Of a DNA stretch of 64,000 bases, positions 57,687 to 64,000 are shown piece by piece. This DNA is from Pseudomonas sp. RSB 5.4. Lineage in GTDB: Bacteria > Pseudomonadota > Gammaproteobacteria > Pseudomonadales > Pseudomonadaceae. A model generated the notes under the pieces. The model was given only the letters and a program-made list of their open reading frames with translations, did no database searches and had not been told where the DNA came from. Numbering within the stretch: position 1 is the stretch's first letter; the number at the start of each line of letters is the position of its first letter. Where the stretch lies: NCBI RefSeq assembly GCF_037126175.1, contig NZ_CP146986.1:4774501-4838500 (forward strand), in the 5' to 3' direction. Made by a program: the position numbers and the translations under genes.

Positions 57687-58326
57687 ACTGCTCTGGGTGT
57701 CGTTGCCGCAACTGGCAAAAGGCGCCGGGCAAACCTTGTCGATCTCGTTCCTGAGCATTGCGATCAGCACCATTGGCGGCGTGCTCTACGGCGTATTGCG
57801 CACGCTCAACGTGACGTGGCTGAACGCGATCCTGCGGGTCTATCTGGAACTGTTCCGGGCGATCCCGGTGCTGGTCTGGCTGTACCTGCTGTTTTTCGGC
57901 CTGCCGATTTTCTTCGGTTTGAGCCTGCCGAGCTTCTGGTGCGCGGTGCTGGTGCTGTCGCTGTGGGGCGCCAGCGAGGTCGGCGAAGTGGCCCGTGGCG
58001 CGCTGCATTCGTTGCCCCGCGGGCAGCGTGAGGCGGGATTGTCGATCGGCCTCAATGCGGCGCAACTTTACGGCTACGTGCTGCTGCCGCAGGCACTGAA
58101 ACGCATGACGCCGCCGACCATCAACGTCTACACGCGGATCATCAAGACCAGCTCGCTGGCGGTGCTGATCGGCGTGGTCGACGTGATCAAGGTCGGCCAG
58201 CAGATCATCGAGCGCACCTACGAGTCGGTGCTGATCTACGGCGCGCTGTTTCTGTTTTTCTTTTTCATCTGCTACCCGCTGTCGGCCGCCTCGCGCGTGC
58301 TGGAGCGGCGCTGGACGCAAGCATGA
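57667..58326 (+). CDS. Polar amino acid ABC transporter permease, second subunit
   Basis: A 219-residue partner permease with five predicted helices. LELFRAIPVLVWLYLLFFGLP and the loop QREAGLSIGLNAAQLYGYVLLPQA match the family. AAAGGAGG lies seven bases before the ATG. Overlaps both neighbours (20 and 4 bases). Confidence 0.88.
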   Translation: MASSGLELLWVSLPQLAKGAGQTLSISFLSIAISTIGGVLYGVLRTLNVTWLNAILRVYLELFRAIPVLVWLYLLFFGLPIFFGLSLPSFWCAVLVLSLWGASEVGEVARGALHSLPRGQREAGLSIGLNAAQLYGYVLLPQALKRMTPPTINVYTRIIKTSSLAVLIGVVDVIKVGQQIIERTYESVLIYGALFLFFFFICYPLSAASRVLERRWTQA

Positions 58327-59105
58327 GCGCATTGATCGAGTTTCACGGTTTCAACAAATTCTACGGCGAACAGCAGGTGCTCAAGGGCATCGACCTGCAA
58401 GTGCGCAGCGGCGACGTGATCGTTATCCTCGGCCCCAGCGGTTGTGGCAAAAGCACCTTGCTGCGTTGCCTCAATGGTCTGGAGGAGGCCCACAGCGGCA
58501 GCCTGAAATTTGTCGGCCGCGAGCTGCTGGACAAGGCCACCGACTGGCGCGAGATCCGCCAGCAGATCGGCATGGTGTTCCAGAGTTATCACCTGTTCCC
58601 GCACATGAGCGTGCTCGACAATTTGCTGCTCGGCCCGCTCAAGGTGCAAAAGCGCCAGCGCCGTGAAGCGCAGCAGCAAGCCGAAGCCTTGCTCGAACGG
58701 GTGGGCCTGGCGGACAAGCGCGATGCGTTCCCGCGCCAGCTCTCCGGCGGCCAGCAGCAACGCATCGCCATCGTCCGCTCGTTGTGCATGAACCCGCGGG
58801 TCATGCTCTTCGATGAAGTCACCGCCGCCCTCGACCCGGAGATGGTCAAGGAAGTGCTGCAAGTGATTCAGGGCCTGGCTCGCGAGGGCATGACCCTGCT
58901 GATCGTCACCCATGAAATGGCCTTCGCCCGCGCGGTGGCCGACCGTATCGTGTTCATGGATGCCGGACGCATCCTTGAACAGAACCCGCCCGAGATTTTC
59001 TTTACGAACCCGCAAACCGCACGCGCGCAGCAGTTTCTGGAGAAGTTCTCCTTCGTTGCAACACTGCCTGAAACGAATCCGACAAAGGAACTGGAACCGC
59101 TATGA
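58323..59105 (+). CDS. Polar amino acid ABC transporter ATPase
   Basis: A 260-residue GlnQ/TcyN-type ATPase: Walker A GPSGCGKS (37-44), Q-loop MVFQSYHLFPHMSVLDN, signature LSGGQQQRIAIVRSL, Walker B VMLFDEVTAALDPEMV, switch His in LLIVTHEMAFARAV. The last 20 residues extend slightly beyond the family norm. It overlaps the next gene by four bases. Confidence 0.92.
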   Translation: MSALIEFHGFNKFYGEQQVLKGIDLQVRSGDVIVILGPSGCGKSTLLRCLNGLEEAHSGSLKFVGRELLDKATDWREIRQQIGMVFQSYHLFPHMSVLDNLLLGPLKVQKRQRREAQQQAEALLERVGLADKRDAFPRQLSGGQQQRIAIVRSLCMNPRVMLFDEVTAALDPEMVKEVLQVIQGLAREGMTLLIVTHEMAFARAVADRIVFMDAGRILEQNPPEIFFTNPQTARAQQFLEKFSFVATLPETNPTKELEPL

Positions 59106-59983
59106 AAACTGCCAAGTCATCCCTGTTTTTACTGCCGCTGCTGGGGCTCGCGCTGCTCGCCGGCTGCAACAAATCCGAAGAACCGGCCAAGCCGAAAGTC
59201 GCCAGCGAAAGCACCGCGCCGGTCAGCTATCTGGACAAGATCAAGGCCCGCGACAAACTGATCGTCGGCGTATTCACCGACAAGCCACCGTTCGGTTTCG
59301 TCGATGAAGCCGGGCGCTACGTCGGCTTCGACACCGATATCGGTCGGCGTTTCGCCAAGGATCTGCTGGGCGACGAGAACAAGGTCGAGTTCGTGGCCGT
59401 GGAGCCGGCGAGCCGCATTCCGTTCCTGCAGAGCGACAAGGTCGACCTGATCCTCGCCAACATGACCGTGACCCCGGAGCGCAAGGAAGCGGTGGAATTC
59501 ACCAACCCGAACCTCAAGGTCGCAGTCCAGGCGCTGGTACCGCAGGGCAGTTCCGTGAAGAACCTCGATGACCTGGCGACCCGCACCACTATCGTCACCA
59601 CCGGCACCACCGCCGACATCTGGCTGACCAAGAATCACCCGGCCTGGAAACTGCTGAAGTTCGAGAAAAACTCCGAATCGCTGCAAGCGCTGGCCAATGG
59701 TCGCGGCGACGCCTACGCGCAGGACAATCTGGTGCTGTTCAGCTGGGCCAAGCAAAATCCGGGCTACCGGGTGCTGGACGAAAAGCTCGGGGCTGAAGCG
59801 CCGATTGCGCCGGCGGTGAAGAAGGGCAATATCGAGCTGCGTGACTGGGTGAATACCGAGCTGGCCAAGTTGGGTGAAGAGAAATACCTGCTCAAGCTGT
59901 ATGACCAATACGTGCGTAAAGAGCTGAGCGATGACACCAAGCCTGAGAGCGTGATTGTTGAAGGTGGCAAGTGGCAGGGTTGA
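59102..59983 (+). CDS. Polar amino acid ABC transporter substrate-binding lipoprotein
   Basis: A 293-residue SBP_bac_3 protein. The signal ends in the lipobox LLAGC (Cys21), so it is membrane-anchored. Ligand-domain motifs are KLIVGVFTDKPPFGFVDEAG, GFDTDIGRRFAKDLL, RIPFLQSDKVDLILANMTVTPER and the hinge segment TTGTTADIWL. The binding pocket segment is compatible with cystine or glutamate-type ligands; the substrate is not certain. Last gene of a four-gene operon, followed by a REP pair. Confidence 0.9.
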   Translation: MKTAKSSLFLLPLLGLALLAGCNKSEEPAKPKVASESTAPVSYLDKIKARDKLIVGVFTDKPPFGFVDEAGRYVGFDTDIGRRFAKDLLGDENKVEFVAVEPASRIPFLQSDKVDLILANMTVTPERKEAVEFTNPNLKVAVQALVPQGSSVKNLDDLATRTTIVTTGTTADIWLTKNHPAWKLLKFEKNSESLQALANGRGDAYAQDNLVLFSWAKQNPGYRVLDEKLGAEAPIAPAVKKGNIELRDWVNTELAKLGEEKYLLKLYDQYVRKELSDDTKPESVIVEGGKWQG

Positions 59984-60015
59984 TTGGCCGTTAAATCTGC
60001 GCTGACCTGAAGGTC

Positions 60016-60087
60016 CTCTTCGCGAGCAGGCTCGCTCCCACAGGGGTACGCATTCCAACTGTGGGAGCGGGCTTGCTCGCGAAAGCG
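60016..60087. repeat. REP/BIME inverted pair
   Basis: Arms CTCTTCGCGAGCAGGCTCGC and GAGCGGGCTTGCTCGCGAAA between convergent genes. Confidence 0.92.
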
Positions 60088-60103
60088 GTGGTTCAGGCGC
60101 CGC

Positions 60104-61264
60104 TCAATCCGGCCAGTTCCACGCCGGCTCATCCAGCACCCGCTGGCCGACAATCCCGGTCTGCCCCAGCGTCTTCTCCAGCACGATGCAGTTGCACTCG
60201 GGATCTTCCTGCAGCGCCGAAATCAACCGCCGTGCGTGGGACACCACCCACACCTGACACTCCTGCGAAGCGCGAATGATCAAGCGTGCCAGCGCCGGCA
60301 ACAGATCCGGATGCAGACTGGTTTCCGGTTCGTTGAGCACCATCAATGACGGTGGGCGTGGCGTCAGCAGCGCGGCGATCAGTAGCAGATAACGCAACGT
60401 GCCGTCCGACAGCTCCGCCGCCGACAGCGGTCGCAGCAATCCTTCCTGATAGAACTCGATGGCAAAGCGGCCGCCGGCCAGCGGCGCGATGTTCAGTCGT
60501 GCGCCGGGGAAGGCATCGCTGATCGCTGCCTGCAACGCCTCGGGGTCGCCGATTTCGCGAATGGTCTGCAACGCTGCGGCCAGATCCCGGCCGTCGTGAT
60601 GCAGCACTGGCGTGCGCGTGCCCAGTTGCGGCTGGCGCACCGGGGCGTCGGCATCGCTGCGGAAGTGATCGTAGAAGCGCCAGCGGCGGATGAACTCGCG
60701 CATCTGGAACACTTCCGGTGAACTGCGCAGGCTGCCGACCTGATCGAACAGGCTGTCGAAGTTCGGCGTGTGCTGGGCCAGCACGTCCCAGCCGCGCCCT
60801 TCGCGGGCGCGAATCATCGGGCCGTGGCGATCCACCAGCAGGCTCGCCGGACGATAGAGCGGCCCGGCCCAGATGCATTCCTTCTTGATCTCTGGATCGA
60901 GGGAGAAGAACGAGAGGCTCGGCTCCGGCAAGCCGAGAGCGATCGCGTAGCTGAAGTCTTCCCCGGCAAACCCCAGACGCAGGCGTTTGACGCCCTGACG
61001 CACGGTCGGCTCGATCGCCACTTCGCCGTTGCGCATGCGCCGGCTGATGGTTTCCGGCCCGGCCCAGAACGTCGAATCCAGCCCACCCTCGCGGGCCAGC
61101 GCATTGACCACGCCACCCTGCGCGGTCTCCGCCAGCAGGCGCAGCGCGCGGTACAGGTTGGACTTGCCACTGCCGTTGGGGCCGGTGATCAGGTTCAGCC
61201 GGCCCAGCGGAATCACCAATTTATTGATCGAGCGGTAATTGGCTACCGCGAGGGTCTTGAGCAT
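60104..61264 (-). CDS. AAA-family ATPase of the RecF/COG4637 type
   Basis: A 386-residue ATPase. Walker A GPNGSGKS (28-35) follows the FxNYxS-like start AVANYRSINKL. The signature-like segment LSDGTLRYLLLIAALL, Walker B LMVLNEPETSLHPDLLPALA and switch His VWVVSHARRLISAL sit in the C-terminal half, the arrangement of ABC-type ATPases with a large insert (SMC/RecF/OLD class). No nuclease partner or TOPRIM domain is present, so an OLD-type nuclease is not supported. The ATG at 61264 has AAGGAA seven bases upstream. Function unknown. Confidence 0.85.
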   Translation of the reverse strand: MLKTLAVANYRSINKLVIPLGRLNLITGPNGSGKSNLYRALRLLAETAQGGVVNALAREGGLDSTFWAGPETISRRMRNGEVAIEPTVRQGVKRLRLGFAGEDFSYAIALGLPEPSLSFFSLDPEIKKECIWAGPLYRPASLLVDRHGPMIRAREGRGWDVLAQHTPNFDSLFDQVGSLRSSPEVFQMREFIRRWRFYDHFRSDADAPVRQPQLGTRTPVLHHDGRDLAAALQTIREIGDPEALQAAISDAFPGARLNIAPLAGGRFAIEFYQEGLLRPLSAAELSDGTLRYLLLIAALLTPRPPSLMVLNEPETSLHPDLLPALARLIIRASQECQVWVVSHARRLISALQEDPECNCIVLEKTLGQTGIVGQRVLDEPAWNWPD

Positions 61265-61310
61265 GGGCGTTTCCTTCTGCCGGAACCGATAGTGTGCCGT
61301 GGCTGTGCCC

Positions 61311-61419
61311 CTGTGGCGAGGGAGCTTGCTCCCGCCGGGCTGCGAAGCGGTCCCAACCCCCGATTCGAGAGGTTTGCGCCTGCTTCGCAGTCGAGCGGGA
61401 GCAAGCTCCCTCGCCACAG
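61311..61419. repeat. REP/BIME inverted pair, GAGGGAGCTTGCTCCC family
   Basis: Outer arms CTGTGGCGAGGGAGCTTGCT and complement; inner arms CTGCGAAGC and GCTTCGCAG. Same family as 24091-24186. Confidence 0.93.
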
Positions 61420-61524
61420 AAATCAATGTGGAAAATGCGTTATTCCCGCGAGCGAAGGTTGAACCCTGTTCTAAGCTCACAGTCGTATCGTCACTTGCAC
61501 GTTCGTACACAGGAAGGAGTCTGC

Positions 61525-62628
61525 ATGGCGAGTCCCGGATTGAAAACAGTGGTCGTGCTGAGCCTGCTCACGGCGCTGACCGCTTGCGGCAAAAAAGAGG
61601 CCCCGGCGGAGTACTTCCCCCGGGTCTTTGTGCAAGTGGTGAAACCGGCTGACTATGCCGCTGCCGTGACCCTCACCGGTGACGTGCAGGCGCGGGTGCA
61701 GACCGAACTGTCGTTCCGGGTCGGCGGCAAGATCATCCAGCGCATGGTCGATGTCGGCGACCGGGTGAGCGCCAAACAGGTGCTGGCCAAACTCGATCCC
61801 AAGGATTTGCAGACCAACGTCGACTCCGCCCAAGCGCAGGTTGTCGCCGAGCAGGCGCGGGTCAAACAAAGCGCTGCGGCGTTCGTGCGGCAGCAAAAAC
61901 TGTTGCCCAAGGGCTACACCAGCCAGAGCGAATTCGACTCCGCCCAAGCCGCGTTGCGCAGCAGCCAGAGCGCTCTGAGCGCGGCCCAGGCGCAACTGGC
62001 CAATGCCAAGGATCAGTTGAGCTACACCTCGCTGATCGCCGATGCCCCCGGCATCATCACCGAGCGCCAGGCTGAAGTCGGCCAGGTGGTTCAGGCGACC
62101 GCGCCGATTTTCAAACTGGCCCGCGATGGCGACCGCGATGCGGTGTTCAACGTCTACGAATCGCTGCTCTCGGAACGGCCTGCCGATCGCTCGATCGTCG
62201 TCAGTCTGCTCGACAACCCCAACATCAAGACCACCGGCACCGTACGTGAAATTACCCCGGCGGTGTCGGCGCAATCGGGCACGGTGCAGGTCAAGGTCAC
62301 CCTCGACAGCCTCCCGCAAGGCATGCAGCTCGGCTCGGTGGTCAGTGCCACCGCCAAGGGCACTGGCAAAACGGCGGTGGAATTGCCGTGGTCGGCGCTG
62401 ACCAAAAACATCAGCGACCCGGCGGTGTGGATGGTTGACGACAAGGGGCAAGCGCAATTGCATAACGTCACCGTCGGCCGCTACCTGACCGGTAAGGTCA
62501 TCATCAGCGGCGGCCTCAACGGCGGCGAAAAAGTCATCGTTGCCGGTGGACAACTGCTGCACCCGGGCATGAAAGTCGAAATCGCCGAAAACACCTACAA
62601 GGATCTGCAACCGGGAGCACAGCCATGA
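61525..62628 (+). CDS. triA: RND efflux periplasmic adaptor, first of two (TriA-like)
   Basis: A 367-residue membrane-fusion lipoprotein with lipobox LTAC (Cys19). The lipoyl halves SFRVGGKIIQRMVDVGDRV and SLIADAPGIITERQAEVGQ flank an alpha-hairpin (about 95-165). AGGAAGGAG lies five bases before the ATG at 61525. Two consecutive adaptor genes followed by one RND pump is the hallmark of TriABC (triclosan efflux, P. aeruginosa PA0156-0158). It overlaps the next gene by four bases. Symbol by architecture. Confidence 0.85.
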   Translation: MASPGLKTVVVLSLLTALTACGKKEAPAEYFPRVFVQVVKPADYAAAVTLTGDVQARVQTELSFRVGGKIIQRMVDVGDRVSAKQVLAKLDPKDLQTNVDSAQAQVVAEQARVKQSAAAFVRQQKLLPKGYTSQSEFDSAQAALRSSQSALSAAQAQLANAKDQLSYTSLIADAPGIITERQAEVGQVVQATAPIFKLARDGDRDAVFNVYESLLSERPADRSIVVSLLDNPNIKTTGTVREITPAVSAQSGTVQVKVTLDSLPQGMQLGSVVSATAKGTGKTAVELPWSALTKNISDPAVWMVDDKGQAQLHNVTVGRYLTGKVIISGGLNGGEKVIVAGGQLLHPGMKVEIAENTYKDLQPGAQP

Positions 62629-63689
62629 AGCGTTTGGGGCTGTTGTCCATTGGCGTGCTGCTGGCTGCCTGCTCGAAAAGCGAACCACCGCCGGAGCCGG
62701 TGCGGCCGGTGCTGTCGATCAAGGTGCAGGCGCTGAACGAAGAAACCCTCGGGCGTTTCGCCGGGAGCATTCAGGCGCGTTACGAGAGCAATACCGGGTT
62801 TCGCGTTGGCGGGCGCATCGCCAGTCGCAACGTCGATGTCGGTGCCGAAGTGGATAAGGGCACGCTGCTTGCCACCCTCGACCCGACTGATCAGCAGAAC
62901 CAGTTGCGCTCGGCCCGGGGCGATCTGGCCAAGGTGCAGGCGCAACTGATCAACGCTCAGGCCAATGCCCGGCGTCAGCAAGCGCTGTTCGATCGCGGCG
63001 TGGGCGCCCAGGCACAACTGGACATCGCCACCACCGACCTGAAAACCACCCAGGCTTCGCTCGATCAGGCGCGGGCGGCGGTCAACCAGAGCAAGGATCA
63101 GCTCGGCTACACCGAACTGCGCGCCGACCACAAAGCCGTGGTCACGGCATGGAATGCCGAGGCCGGCCAAGTGGTAACCGCCGGCCAGCAAGTGGTGACC
63201 CTGGCGCAACCGGACATCAAGGAAGCGGTGATTGACCTGCCGGATACGCTGGTCGATCAGATCCCCGCCGACGTGGTGTTTCTGGTGGCCGCGCAGCTCG
63301 ACCCGAGCATCAGCACCACGGCGATCATTCGCGAAATCGAACCCCAGGCACAGAGCGCCACGCGTACCCGTCGTGCACGCCTGACCCTGAGCGAAACCCC
63401 GCCCGGGTTTCGTCTCGGCACGGCGATCAGCGTGACCCTCAGCTCGGCCATCAAGTCGCGGATCGAATTGCCCGCGACGGCGTTGCAGGAAGTCGACGGC
63501 AAGACCCGCATCTGGGTCATCGACCCCCAGAGCAAAACCGTCTCCCCCCGTGACGTCAGCGTGACCAGCCGCACTGACAGCACCGTGGTGCTGGCCGGCG
63601 GGGTCAAGAGTGGTGAGCAGGTGGTCAGCGCAGGCGTCAACAGCCTCAAACCCGGACAAGCCGTGAAACTCGACGAGGACAGTCAATGA
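62625..63689 (+). CDS. triB: RND efflux periplasmic adaptor, second of two (TriB-like)
   Basis: A 354-residue lipoprotein with lipobox LLAAC (Cys17). Lipoyl halves GFRVGGRIASRNVDVGAEV and LRADHKAVVTAWNAEAGQVV flank an Ala/Gln-rich hairpin. Homologous to the preceding gene over its length, and the pair should assemble as a hetero-oligomer around one pump. Overlaps both neighbours by four bases. Confidence 0.85.
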   Translation: MKRLGLLSIGVLLAACSKSEPPPEPVRPVLSIKVQALNEETLGRFAGSIQARYESNTGFRVGGRIASRNVDVGAEVDKGTLLATLDPTDQQNQLRSARGDLAKVQAQLINAQANARRQQALFDRGVGAQAQLDIATTDLKTTQASLDQARAAVNQSKDQLGYTELRADHKAVVTAWNAEAGQVVTAGQQVVTLAQPDIKEAVIDLPDTLVDQIPADVVFLVAAQLDPSISTTAIIREIEPQAQSATRTRRARLTLSETPPGFRLGTAISVTLSSAIKSRIELPATALQEVDGKTRIWVIDPQSKTVSPRDVSVTSRTDSTVVLAGGVKSGEQVVSAGVNSLKPGQAVKLDEDSQ

Positions 63690-64000
63690 AAGGCTCTTTC
63701 AATCTCTCCGAATGGGCCCTCAAGCATCAGTCGTTCGTCTGGTACCTGATGTTCGTCGCGCTGCTGATGGGGGTGTTTTCCTACTTCAATCTGGGGCGCG
63801 AAGAAGACCCGTCGTTCACCATCAAGACCATGGTGATCCAGACCAAGTGGCCGGGCGCGACCCAGGAAGAAACCCTCAAGCAGGTCACCGACCGCATCGA
63901 GAAAAAACTTGAGGAACTCGACTCCCTCGATTACGTGAAAAGCTACACGCGGCCCGGTGAATCGACGGTCTACGTGTACCTGCGCGATACCACCAGCGCA
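63686..64000 (+). CDS. triC: RND efflux pump inner-membrane transporter, N-terminal part (TriC-like)
   Basis: The first 105 codons of a pump that continues beyond the window. A first membrane helix is at about 16-36 (SFVWYLMFVALLMGVFSYF), followed by the porter-domain start REEDPSFTIKTMVIQTKWPGATQEE, which is typical of HAE1-type RND pumps. It overlaps the triB stop by four bases. Truncation is due to the window end only. Confidence 0.88.
   Translation, partial: MKGSFNLSEWALKHQSFVWYLMFVALLMGVFSYFNLGREEDPSFTIKTMVIQTKWPGATQEETLKQVTDRIEKKLEELDSLDYVKSYTRPGESTVYVYLRDTTSA

Noticed and set aside
60104..61264. The AAA ATPase as part of an OLD/Gabija-like defence system
   Set aside because: There is no TOPRIM nuclease domain, helicase or other defence gene beside it. 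The neighbours are transporters.

Overview
The window is a chromosomal segment of a fluorescent-group Pseudomonas. The evidence is the GC-rich codon use, about 18 Pseudomonas-type REP/BIME palindromes between transcription units, and gene neighbourhoods that match known Pseudomonas loci: gabD-gabT, desA next to a GGDEF/EAL protein, oscA-sbp-cysTWA, atsA-atsC-atsB-atsR, tonB-exbB-exbD and triABC. I see no prophage, transposase, integrase, rRNA or CRISPR array. One tRNA (Arg, anticodon CCG) is present.

Layout. 1-2758 is the end of a FUSC/DUF1656/HlyD/outer-membrane-factor efflux operon, followed by two membrane or exported proteins of unknown role (2852-5285). 5532-11903 is a complete pgaABCD operon for the biofilm polysaccharide poly-beta-1,6-GlcNAc. 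11935-14601 has a Rieske-flavoprotein reductase, a PEBP-like exported protein and a small acidic protein. 14679-18104 has tRNA-Arg and gabDT (GABA catabolism). 18245-24081 carries three signalling genes (a receiver-HDOD protein, a PAS-GGDEF protein and a PAS-GGDEF-EAL protein) and the fatty-acid desaturase desA. 24372-28575 is oscA-sbp-cysT-cysW-cysA (sulfate uptake). 28657-33165 has an Mpo1-like protein, a Crp-type regulator, and an exported HIU hydrolase plus HbpS-like protein divergent from a two-component system; the shared promoter region carries a near-exact HprR/CusR box. 33298-35476 is an AraC regulator divergent from a desaturase.

35580-49931 is a sulfate-ester scavenging island: arylsulfatase, an AtsRBC transporter, AtsK-type dioxygenase, a second sulfatase-fold hydrolase, two LysR regulators, a TonB receptor and an arylsulfotransferase-like protein. 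It continues into three tandem paralogous small proteins of unknown function (50121-51321), tonB-exbB-exbD, a hydrolase, an unusual sigma54-type activator that lacks a DNA-binding domain, an orphan MetQ-like binding protein and a polar amino acid (probably cystine) ABC transporter. 60104-64000 has an AAA ATPase and the start of a triABC-type RND efflux operon cut by the window edge.

The dominant theme is sulfur starvation. Several predicted starvation proteins (OscA, Sbp, AtsR, AtsK and the first small tandem protein) contain no cysteine and no methionine after the start, which is the expected signature of proteins made in bulk when sulfur is scarce. The least explained part of the window is the trio of small paralogues at 50121-51321. 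Database searches could not be run; family assignments come from motifs, lengths and gene order.
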